Source of the DNA: JAGXFP01 sp046484585
Lineage (GTDB): Bacteria > Desulfobacterota > Desulfobulbia > Desulfobulbales > JAGXFP01
Assembly: GCA_046484585.1 (NCBI GenBank)
Contig: JAWOIQ010000043.1
Location: 1-29,814, forward strand
DNA: 29,814 nt
Direction of reading: 5' to 3'
Made by a program: the position numbers and the translations under genes
Part shown: one piece after another, positions 15,783-23,198 of the stretch
Layout: the number at the start of each line of letters is the position of its first letter
How positions within the stretch are numbered: the first letter of the stretch is position 1
The notes under the pieces: generated by a model
Database searches by the model: none
What the model was told of the DNA's origin: nothing
What the model saw: the letters and a program-made list of their open reading frames with translations, nothing else

Positions 15783-15955
15783 AATAAATCGTAACCGATC
15801 ACGGGATAAGCCGCCCAGGGTTGGTCAATCTCCCAGCCGGCAAGCGATTACAGGGTGCCGGAGATGCAAGGCATCGGCCTGCGATGTGTACTGATGTACA
15901 TGAGCAGGCCGATAACAAAGCAGATTCGGTACCCTGTGATCGCTTAAAATAAATC
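15783..15955. mobile_element. IS66-like miniature element, copy C, 157 bp
   Basis: The core is 15791-15947, starting GTAACCGATCAC; the inverted right end reads TTAAGCGATCAC (10 of 12 match). Perfect 8-bp direct repeats AATAAATC flank it (15783-15790, 15948-15955). The architecture equals copy B: an end motif, a second direct copy (AAGCGATTACAGGG at 15842), then a long palindrome with a TGTAC-TGA-TGTACA apex. The sequence differs greatly from copy B, so it is an older or separate subfamily. Its right duplication ends 3 nt before the ribosome-binding site of the Trm112-like gene. Confidence 0.78.
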
Positions 15956-15970
15956 AAAAGAGGACCATCC

Positions 15971-16138
15971 ATGATAAAAAAGGAACTGCTGGAGATTCTG
16001 GCCTGCCCCCAATGCAAGGGGCAAGTCAAACTTAACGATCAGCAAGACGGCCTGATCTGCGAAAAGTGCCGGCTCCTCTACGAGATCAGAGACGATATCC
16101 CGATCATGCTGATCGAAGAGGCCAGAAAGCTTGACTGA
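15971..16138 (+). CDS. Trm112-like zinc-ribbon protein (UPF0434/YcaR family)
   Basis: This 55-residue protein begins MIKKELLEILACPQCKGQV and has two CxxC pairs (C12/C15 and C30/C33, in LICEKCRLLYEI), followed by DDIPIMLIEEA. This is the full pattern of bacterial Trm112/YcaR proteins, small zinc-binding partners often found beside LPS genes such as lpxK and kdsB. AGAGGA lies six bases before the ATG. Its stop overlaps the start of the next gene by eight bases, so they are translationally coupled. The miniature element directly upstream must either carry the promoter or separate the gene from its ancestral one. Confidence 0.92.
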   Translation: MIKKELLEILACPQCKGQVKLNDQQDGLICEKCRLLYEIRDDIPIMLIEEARKLD

Positions 16139-16991
16139 AAAAAAGCATGCAACCGGGCGGCCCCAGCCCGATCTCCCTTTTGCCGATCTGACCTCCCGCC
16201 TGTTCATCAACGCGCCGTTTGAGCGGTTGCAGACAGATCTGTTCAGGGTCTTTCTCGACAACCGTCTCCAACCGGAGATCGGTCTGGAAGGCTCCTGCCT
16301 CCATGATAAACCCCTTGCGGATTTCAGACAGGTTGCCCGGACCTTAAATGAAGAAGGCATCGACTGCACCATTCACGCCCCCTTCGGCGACTTGGCCCCG
16401 GGCGGCACCGATCCGGCGGTGCTGACCGCCACCCGCGCCAAGTTGCGCAAGGCCTTTGAACTGATCGAAGTGTTCGAACCCGTTTCCATCGTCTGCCACC
16501 TCGGCTACGAGGAGAACAAGCTCGGGTTCAGACAGGAAGAGTGGCTGGCCCGTTCCCTTGAAACCTGGCAAGGGCTGCTGGCTATCGCCGAAGCCCATCG
16601 GGTCCCGGTGGCCTTTGAGAACACTTACGAAACCAGCCCCGATCAGCATCGTAAAATTCTCGGCGCTCTTGATTCACCATATGCCCGCTTCTGCCTCGAC
16701 GTCGGCCATATCATGGCCTTCGCCAAAAACACCTGGCGGGACTGGCTGACCCCGCTGCTCCCCTGGCTTATCCAACTCCATCTCCATGACAATCTCGGCA
16801 ACCGGGACGAACATCTGGCCATCGGCGAAGGTGATTTTGATTTTAGCGGTCTTTTCGCCTTTCTGTGCCGGGACAAGCAGCGTCCGATCATCACCTTGGA
16901 ACCCCACCAGGAAGAAGGGCTGTGGACCAGCCTCCAGGCCCTGCAAACATTCAAGCTGCCGGAACCTTATATCCGTAAGCCCCTGATTTAA
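16131..16991 (+). CDS. TIM-barrel sugar phosphate isomerase/epimerase-like (AP endonuclease 2 superfamily)
   Basis: This 286-residue protein has the xylose-isomerase-like barrel pattern: IDCTIHAPFGDLAPGG, SIVCHLGYEEN, VPVAFENTYETSP, RFCLDVGHIMAFA, IQLHLHDNLGNRDEHLAIGEGDFDF and ITLEPH. The histidine, glutamate and aspartate residues at strand ends match metal ligands of this superfamily (H, E, D, H, H, D, E). The substrate is unknown. Start: TTG at 16131, overlapping the Trm112-like gene by eight bases; no in-frame ATG occurs before the first domain strand. A possible weak terminator follows at 17006-17034. Confidence 0.85.
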   Translation: MTEKKHATGRPQPDLPFADLTSRLFINAPFERLQTDLFRVFLDNRLQPEIGLEGSCLHDKPLADFRQVARTLNEEGIDCTIHAPFGDLAPGGTDPAVLTATRAKLRKAFELIEVFEPVSIVCHLGYEENKLGFRQEEWLARSLETWQGLLAIAEAHRVPVAFENTYETSPDQHRKILGALDSPYARFCLDVGHIMAFAKNTWRDWLTPLLPWLIQLHLHDNLGNRDEHLAIGEGDFDFSGLFAFLCRDKQRPIITLEPHQEEGLWTSLQALQTFKLPEPYIRKPLI

Positions 16992-17005
16992 AAGAACTTT
17001 ACCAG

Positions 17006-17034
17006 AGCTCCGAAAAAAGGGCAGAGCTTTTATT
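17006..17034 (+). terminator. Weak candidate terminator
   Basis: AGCTC and GAGCT form a 5-bp stem over a 13-base loop, followed by a T-rich stretch (TTTATTT). It lies just after the TIM-barrel gene. The short stem keeps confidence low. Confidence 0.35.
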
Positions 17035-17238
17035 TCTCCCTGTTCAATCCCCTCATCCAATGCTATATTGACACTTTCATATTCGATTCACCGGATATTT
17101 TCGCGACCCGACGCCTCGCGGGCCGCAATACCTGCGAACTTTACGAAGACAGGTTAAGGCGCTGAACATGGCCGCCTTACCCTGTGAAGAGTTACATTTT
17201 TTTTACGATTTGTGTTTTGTCCGGACACTTCCCAAATA

Positions 17239-17355
17239 CCTGAATCCGTGAGCGTTCGAGAACGGGTCAGATGCAAGGTGGCGACAATATTGATTATCCT
17301 GATGGTATATCAACTAGTTGCCGACAGCAAATGGCCCATTCATTCACGGATTCAG
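17239..17355. repeat. Inverted-repeat element with CCTGAATCCGTGA ends, copy 2
   Basis: The segment runs from CCTGAATCCGTGA to TCACGGATTCAG, directly upstream of dnaE. It shares ends, and short interior similarity (GGG-CAGAT near the left end), with the element at 8796-8924. It occupies the last third of the 390-bp gene-free spacer before dnaE, where no clear promoter was recognised. Confidence 0.65.
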
Positions 17356-17381
17356 AAAATAGACTTTTGTAAAGAGAAATC

Positions 17382-20300
17382 ATGAACAACAATTCGCCGC
17401 CAGCGGCCCAACCTGCCGATTTTGTCCATCTCCACGTCCACACCAATTACAGTCTGCTGGACGGCGCCATCCGGCTCAATGACCTGATGGACAAATCCAG
17501 GGAATTCGGGATGAATACAGTCAGCATCACCGACCACGGCGCCATGTACGGAGCCCTCGATTTTTACAACAAGGCCACCAAGGCGGGACTGAAACCGATT
17601 ATCGGCTGCGAGTTTTACGTCACCCCGGCCAGCCGGCACACCAAGGACGCCCAATCGAAACTGCTGCATCACCTGGTCCTCCTGGCCATGAACAAAGTTG
17701 GCTACCAGAATCTGATGCATCTGGCCTCGATAGCCCAGCTCGAAGGTTTTTACTACAAACCGCGAATCGACATGGAGGTTATCGAGAAATACAATGACGG
17801 GCTGATCGCCCTGACCGCCTGCTTGCAGGGTCCGGTGGCCTACTATCTGAAAAAAGACGACCCTAAACAGGCCCTGGCCAAGGCCCGCCAGCTGCAGGAT
17901 ATCTTCGGCGACCGGCTCTATCTGGAACTCCAGGAAAACGGCATTCCCATCCAGACCAAGGTCAACCAGGGCCTGGTCGAGATTGCCGGGGAAACCGGGA
18001 TCCCGCTGGTGGCGACCAACGACTGCCACTATCTGACCAGGGAGCAGAGCAAGGCCCACGAGGTGCTGCTCTGCGTACAGACCAGCCGGACCATCGACGA
18101 TCCGGGCCGCTTCCATTTTGATTCGGACCAGCTCTACTTCAAGTCTCCCCAGGAAATGAAAGAGTGCTTCGCCTGGTGCCCCGAGGCGATCGCCAATACC
18201 GTCAAGGTGGCCGAACGCTGCAACCTCGAACTTGAATTCGGCGAACACCACTTCCCTCTCTTCCCGGTCCCGGAGGGAGAAAACTTCGATACGGTATTTG
18301 AAAAAGCGGCCCGGGACGGCCTCGAGAAGCGGCTGGAAATTATCCGCCCCAAGGACAATCTCACCGAGGAACAGGAGAAGACCTATCGGGACCGCCTGGA
18401 CATGGAGATTGAGGTGATCAAGAAGATGGGCTTCCCCGGTTATTTCCTGGTGGTGGCCGACTTCATCAGCTGGGCCAAGGAGAACCGGATTCCAGTCGGG
18501 CCGGGCCGCGGTTCCGGGGCCGGCAGCCTGGTCGCCTACGCCATGCAGATTACCGATCTCGACCCCCTGCCCTACGGGCTGATCTTCGAGCGGTTTCTCA
18601 ATATCGAAAGAAAATCGATGCCGGATTTCGATGTCGACTTCTGCCAGGATCGCCGCGGCGAGGTAATCGAATACGTCCAGAAAAAATACGGCGGCGCCGA
18701 TCACGTCGCCCAGATCATCACCTATGGTTCGATGAAGGCCCGGGGGGTGATCCGCGATGTCGGCCGCGCCCTGGCGATCCCCTTCGGCGAGGTCGACAAG
18801 ATCGCCAAACTGGTACCGGACGAGCTGAAGATCACCATCGAGAAGGCCCTCGAGAAGGAACCGCGTCTCGCGGAACTGGTCAGGCAGGACAAGGATATCG
18901 CCAGATTAATCGAGATTTCCATGGTTCTGGAGGGCATGCCCCGGCACACCTCCACCCACGCGGCCGGGGTGGTTATCTCCCCCGGCCCCATGTACCAATA
19001 TCTGCCCATGGCCCGCGGCTCGAAGGAAGAGGTCCTGACCCAGTACGACATGGTCCATACCGAACAGACCGGCCTGATCAAGTTCGATTTTCTGGGCCTG
19101 AAGACCCTCACCGTCATCGAAAGGGCCGTGGTCCTGATCGAAGCTGCCATCGGCCGCAGGCTGGACATGGCCAACATTCCGCTGGACGATCCGAAAACAT
19201 ACAACCTCCTGTGCCGGGGCGACGCCCTCGGGGTTTTCCAGCTGGAAAGCTCCGGAATGCGCAAGCTGCTCTTCGACATGCACCCGGAAGCCTTCAGCGA
19301 CCTGATCGCCCTGGTAGCCCTCTACCGGCCGGGCCCCCTGGAAAGCGGCATGGTCTCCGACTTCGTCAACACCAAACACGGCCGGATGGCGGCCAGATAC
19401 CCGCTGCCGCAACTGGAGCCGATTCTCAAGGAGACCTACGGAGTCATCGTCTACCAGGAACAGGTCATGAAGATCGCCAACGTCCTGGCCAACTACTCCC
19501 TGGGCGATGCCGACATGCTGCGGCGGGCGATGGGCAAGAAAAAAGCGGAGGTGATGGCCGCCGAGAAAGAGAAATTCATGGCGGGCTGCGCGGATAACGA
19601 CATCCCCACCGACAAGGCGGAATACATCTTCGACCTGATGGCCAAGTTCGCCGGCTACGGCTTCAACAAATCCCATTCCGCCGCCTACGCGCTGATTGCC
19701 TACCAGACCGCTTATCTCAAGGCACACTATCCCGCCCAGTTCATGGCCGCCCTGCTCTCCTGCGACATGAGCAACACCGACAAGGTGGTCCTCTATATCA
19801 ACGAATGCCGGGAACGCGAGATCGAGGTGCTGCCGCCCGACATCAATGAGAGTAACCGCGATTTCGCGGTAATCGAAGATCGGATCCGCTTCGGCCTGGC
19901 TGCGGTCAAGAATGTCGGCGGCGCCGCCCTTGACTCGATCATCGAGGAAAGAGAGGCCAACGGCTTCTATCGCTCCCTTCCGGATTTCTGCACGCGGATC
20001 GATTCCCGGCGGGTCAACCGGCGGGTCATCGAGAGCCTGATCAGGGCGGGCGCTTTCGATTCGCTGGGCGCCCGGCGCTCGCAACTCTTCGCCATCATGG
20101 ATCTGACCATGGAACAGGCCCAGGCGGCGCAAAGAGATAAACTTTCCGGCCAGAAATCGCTGTTCGGAATCCTGCCCGAAACCGAGGCCGCCAAATCAAT
20201 CGAGATCAAACTGCCGGATATCCCCGAATGGTCCGAAAAAGACCGGCTGGCCGCCGAAAAAGAGACCGTCGGTTTCTATCTGACCGGCCACCCCCTGGAC

Positions 20301-20927
20301 AGTCATCGCCAGGAACTCAAGATGGTAACCACTTCCCTGTTGACCAATATCGGCGAATTCAACAATCAGGCGGTCAGAGTCGGCGGCCTGCTCAGGACCC
20401 GCAAGAACATCTTCAGCAAGAAAGGCGACCGGATGGCTTTTCTGACCCTGGAGGACATCTCGGGCAGTGCCGAGGTAGTCGTCTTCCCGAAGATTTACCA
20501 GGAATGCGCCCACCTGCTGGACGAAGACATCCCCCTGATCGTCCAGGGCAAGGTTGAGAAGGATGAGCAGACCAGCAAGATAATCGCCGACGAGATCACC
20601 GATCTGCCCGACGCCCGCAAAAGGTACATCGAATCGGCCCGGGTCTTGCTGCGTTCCAACCAGGTCAGCCGCGGCCGGGTCGAAGACCTGAAAAAACTCA
20701 TCCTTCAGAATCACGGATCTTGTCCGATCAGGCTGACCGTCCATTACGACAATCGAGGCGAGGTGGATATCGAGATCCCCAAAGACTTTACCATCAGCCC
20801 CTCCACCGGTTTTACCACGGCGGTAGACGAGGTTCTCGGTTACCCGGCGGTCTCCTACGCCACCAAAATCCCGGAATTGGTCCAGAGAAAGACCAACGGC
20901 TGGCAGAAAAAAGAGCCATCCGGTTGA
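17382..20927 (+). CDS. dnaE: DNA polymerase III alpha subunit (DnaE1)
   Basis: This 1181-residue replicative polymerase starts with a PHP domain (FVHLHVHTNYSLLDGAI, then ITDHGAMYGALDFY). The C-family polymerase core follows, with VGPGRGSGAGSLVAYAM and the catalytic aspartates in PDFDVDFCQDRRGEVIEYV (D415, D417, D419). The thumb/fingers motifs YGVIVYQEQVMKIA and FNKSHSAAYALIAYQTAYLK are present. A helix-hairpin-helix region and an OB-fold (RVGGLLRTRKNIFSKKGDRMAF) close the protein. Length fits DnaE1. It is a single cistron flanked by repeats. The AAAGAG before the ATG is a modest ribosome-binding site. Confidence 0.97.
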   Translation: MNNNSPPAAQPADFVHLHVHTNYSLLDGAIRLNDLMDKSREFGMNTVSITDHGAMYGALDFYNKATKAGLKPIIGCEFYVTPASRHTKDAQSKLLHHLVLLAMNKVGYQNLMHLASIAQLEGFYYKPRIDMEVIEKYNDGLIALTACLQGPVAYYLKKDDPKQALAKARQLQDIFGDRLYLELQENGIPIQTKVNQGLVEIAGETGIPLVATNDCHYLTREQSKAHEVLLCVQTSRTIDDPGRFHFDSDQLYFKSPQEMKECFAWCPEAIANTVKVAERCNLELEFGEHHFPLFPVPEGENFDTVFEKAARDGLEKRLEIIRPKDNLTEEQEKTYRDRLDMEIEVIKKMGFPGYFLVVADFISWAKENRIPVGPGRGSGAGSLVAYAMQITDLDPLPYGLIFERFLNIERKSMPDFDVDFCQDRRGEVIEYVQKKYGGADHVAQIITYGSMKARGVIRDVGRALAIPFGEVDKIAKLVPDELKITIEKALEKEPRLAELVRQDKDIARLIEISMVLEGMPRHTSTHAAGVVISPGPMYQYLPMARGSKEEVLTQYDMVHTEQTGLIKFDFLGLKTLTVIERAVVLIEAAIGRRLDMANIPLDDPKTYNLLCRGDALGVFQLESSGMRKLLFDMHPEAFSDLIALVALYRPGPLESGMVSDFVNTKHGRMAARYPLPQLEPILKETYGVIVYQEQVMKIANVLANYSLGDADMLRRAMGKKKAEVMAAEKEKFMAGCADNDIPTDKAEYIFDLMAKFAGYGFNKSHSAAYALIAYQTAYLKAHYPAQFMAALLSCDMSNTDKVVLYINECREREIEVLPPDINESNRDFAVIEDRIRFGLAAVKNVGGAALDSIIEEREANGFYRSLPDFCTRIDSRRVNRRVIESLIRAGAFDSLGARRSQLFAIMDLTMEQAQAAQRDKLSGQKSLFGILPETEAAKSIEIKLPDIPEWSEKDRLAAEKETVGFYLTGHPLDSHRQELKMVTTSLLTNIGEFNNQAVRVGGLLRTRKNIFSKKGDRMAFLTLEDISGSAEVVVFPKIYQECAHLLDEDIPLIVQGKVEKDEQTSKIIADEITDLPDARKRYIESARVLLRSNQVSRGRVEDLKKLILQNHGSCPIRLTVHYDNRGEVDIEIPKDFTISPSTGFTTAVDEVLGYPAVSYATKIPELVQRKTNGWQKKEPSG

Positions 20928-21142
20928 TGACGGCGTCGCAATAAGTCCACTCACCCGGGTCATGGCGATTTTTCCCTAGCCATCCCCGCAATCTGCTTAA
21001 CCTGACAACACTATCATAGGAAAACTACGCGTTTAATCCGATTCCGACCGATCCGAAAGCGGCCCGTTTTTTGAAAAAATTCCCGATTATTATGTCGTTA
21101 GTATTACAAAAATCATTTATATTCCGTTTTTATATTGCCATC

Positions 21143-21308
21143 AAGCTTGATAAGTTCGCAAAAAGCCAGAAACAGGATGGCTAAGCAAAAAGTTCGATAT
21201 ACAAGGAGTGGTGTATTTTTGTGACTGAGGCCATACATGTGGTATGCCGAAGGAGCAAAAATGCGTCACGACGCAGTAGGTCGGACTTTTTGCGACGCCA
21301 TCAAGCTT
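21143..21308. repeat. Inverted-repeat element (AAGCTTGATGGCGTCGCAAAAAG family)
   Basis: The left end AAGCTTGATAAGTTCGCAAAAAG and the right end, whose complement reads AAGCTTGATGGCGTCGCAAAA, form terminal inverted repeats of about 24 bp. The interior AAAAAGTTCGATATACAAGG is the complement of the interior at 4371 and 26916. With the preceding AT-rich stretch it fills the 427-bp spacer between dnaE and MORN gene 2; a further arm fragment, GACGGCGTCGCAATAAGTC, touches the dnaE stop. Confidence 0.7.
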
Positions 21309-21354
21309 CCCAGAATCAAAAATTATTGCCAAAACGCCTGAAGGGGGGTGCGCC

Positions 21355-21945
21355 ATGGCCAAAATATTCGTTTCCGCAATCCTGCTTTTACCTTGGTTGT
21401 TATCGGCCTCACCCTGTGGCGCCGAATGCCTGAAAGGAACCTGCATCGAAGGATTCGGCGTCTACCGTTTTGTCGAAGGCGGCATCTACAAAGGTCTTTT
21501 TGAAGAGGCCACAATGAGCGGCCAGGGAACTATGACCTATCCGGACGGCACCGTCTACAAGGGCTCCTTTCAGGGTGGCCAGCCGGACGGCACGGGAACC
21601 ATAACCTACCAGGACAGCAGCTCTTACACCGGCAGCTTTATGGGCGGCGCCATATACGGCGAAGGCACCTTCACCTATGCAAACGGTTCCAGATATTCCG
21701 GCCATTTCATCAACAACCTTCCCGACGGCAAGGGGGTCATGACCTATCCCGACGGCTCCCGTTACGAAGGCAGGTTGCGCAAAGGCAAATTTCACGGCAA
21801 GGGAACCTTCGAATATGCCGACGGCAGCAGCTATACAGGCATGTTCAAGCGCGGCAGGCGACACGGCAAGGGCGTATATGTTTTCACCAACGGCGCCAGA
21901 CAGGCCGGCCTTTTCGATGATGGTGAATACGTCGAAGAGGGTTAA
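21355..21945 (+). CDS. Exported MORN-repeat protein 2
   Basis: This 196-residue protein has a signal peptide (MAKIFVSAILLLPWLLSASPCGA), a cysteine pair ECLKGTC right after it, then six MORN repeats of 23 residues (e.g. VYKGSFQGGQPDGTGTITY) and a degenerate seventh ending GLFDDGEYVEEG. It is a paralogue of the protein at 5977-6636: same signal peptide plus ECxxGxC layout, same repeat length, same C-terminal F(R/D)DG(N/E)Y ending, one repeat shorter. AAGGGGGGTG precedes the ATG. Function is unknown; an envelope-attached or periplasmic binding role is inference. Confidence 0.9.
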   Translation: MAKIFVSAILLLPWLLSASPCGAECLKGTCIEGFGVYRFVEGGIYKGLFEEATMSGQGTMTYPDGTVYKGSFQGGQPDGTGTITYQDSSSYTGSFMGGAIYGEGTFTYANGSRYSGHFINNLPDGKGVMTYPDGSRYEGRLRKGKFHGKGTFEYADGSSYTGMFKRGRRHGKGVYVFTNGARQAGLFDDGEYVEEG

Positions 21946-22028
21946 TTTATCCTTTTTGCTTTAGCCTGCATGATATTTGTCGATAATATTTATGAAATCG
22001 TCAAGGACAAAGGGCTCCTTAAATCCTG

Positions 22029-22224
22029 TTTAAGTTTGCTGGCGTAGCAAAAAGTCGAAAATAGGATGGCTATGCATGCAACACCCTCTTGCGGGGTAAA
22101 AATCGTCATATCCAAGGCGCGCGAATTTCGAGGAATGCAGCCCACCTCCGGTGTGCTGCAATGACGAGACAATTTGCAGCAACGCCGGAGCTGGCGACTT
22201 TTTGCGACGTCATCAAGTTTTAAC
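22029..22224. repeat. Inverted-repeat element ending at the YkgJ stop codon
   Basis: The left end includes GGCGTAGCAAAAAGTCG; the right end is CGACTTTTTGCGACGTCATC followed by AAGTTTTAACC. The interior holds CCAAGGCGCGCGAATTTC and its partial inverse. The right arm overlaps the stop codon of the YkgJ-type gene (22220-22222). Same family as the elements at 4336 and 21143. Confidence 0.7.
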
Positions 22225-23005
22225 CTTTGGCTTGCAGGGTGGGCTTGTCGGCCAGAACGAATTTCAGCCAGTCGAAACCGAACCTGAGCAGGGCCTCGTC
22301 GTCGGACTCGATCAGCCGGCGGTGCGATTTTTCGAGGCGGAATCGGTCAAGCAGGCGGTGGTCGACGACATACTGCCGGAAGCGGTCGACATTGTAGCAG
22401 GCCATGAAGGCCAGGAGCTGCCGCGGCCCGGCCGCCCCTTCCCCCCGCCAGATGCGGCTGTCGCCGAACAGGGTGTCCATCTCGGCCCAGAGGTCGTCCA
22501 TCTGGTTATAATACTGCAAACGCTGGTCCCCGACCCATTCCTTGACGCTCCACTCCCTTTCTTCCATATGTCCCATGCAATAGGAATGATTGGTCATGAA
22601 ATAAAACTCCTCGGGCCTGCCGCCGCTGCCGCTACGGGCAACGGCACGCTCCAGGGGATAGGTCCGGCAGGCCGAGGGCCGGTCTTCATAAACTGTGCAG
22701 CCTCCGGCATCAAGAAACGGACAGGTTTTTTCCTGATTGGCGCTCATGATCAGCATCACCGCCGGAAAGCAGGGATTACTCCCCTTGACCACCCCCGCGT
22801 AACGGTCAAGGAAGTCCTCCGAGCTTATATTGAGCCGGTTTTTCAGGCGAATAACATCGTAAGGATAGAGATATAGCTCAAGTTTTCGGCAGCAGTTGGT
22901 GAAACAAGCCACTCCGGCATGGCAGGCGAAATTGAACCTGGCTTTGCCAAGTGGTTTCATTCCTTCGGGAAACTCTCTGGGGAGGTGGGTGTCATTCTTT
23001 TTCAT
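22220..23005 (-). CDS. YkgJ family cysteine-cluster (zinc/iron-chelating) protein
   Basis: This 261-residue soluble protein carries the YkgJ cysteine pattern: FACHAGVACFTNCCRKLELYLYPYDVIRLKNRL near the N-terminus and CPFLDAGGCTVYEDRPSACRTYPLERA in the middle, where the cysteines are thought to bind a metal or Fe-S cluster. The remaining C-terminal half is helical and unassigned. The family is frequent in anaerobes and its function is not established. The gene diverges from the histidine kinase with 189 bp between; whether they are co-regulated cannot be told from the sequence. Confidence 0.88.
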   Translation of the reverse strand: MKKNDTHLPREFPEGMKPLGKARFNFACHAGVACFTNCCRKLELYLYPYDVIRLKNRLNISSEDFLDRYAGVVKGSNPCFPAVMLIMSANQEKTCPFLDAGGCTVYEDRPSACRTYPLERAVARSGSGGRPEEFYFMTNHSYCMGHMEEREWSVKEWVGDQRLQYYNQMDDLWAEMDTLFGDSRIWRGEGAAGPRQLLAFMACYNVDRFRQYVVDHRLLDRFRLEKSHRRLIESDDEALLRFGFDWLKFVLADKPTLQAKG

Positions 23006-23120
23006 GCATTAATCCGTCCAGGCTGTTTCTGCTTGCCAATCATCGTTGCGTTGAGCAATAATAAGCCCCATTGTCCATCCTGTTAAAATCAAATCGTAAT
23101 CTGAAGAAAAGGGAACAGGA

Positions 23121-23198
23121 ATGTTACCATCGGCAAAAACAAAGGTCAACAACGGCGGCGGATATCGCCCCGGACCGGAGAAAAAGGGCGCCGGATGA
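23121..23198 (+). CDS. Possible 25-residue leader peptide overlapping the kinase start
   Basis: An ATG at 23121 preceded by AAGGGAACAGGA opens a frame of 25 residues (glycine/lysine-rich, MLPSAKTKVNN...) whose TGA overlaps the kinase ATG as ATGA (23195-23198). Such an arrangement would couple kinase translation to the short frame. There is no homology evidence, so it may be accidental. Confidence 0.3.
   Translation: MLPSAKTKVNNGGGYRPGPEKKGAG

Noticed and set aside
17352..20132. Long minus-strand open frames (about 450 and 408 codons) inside dnaE
   Set aside because: They are antisense to clear polymerase motifs and encode no recognisable domain.
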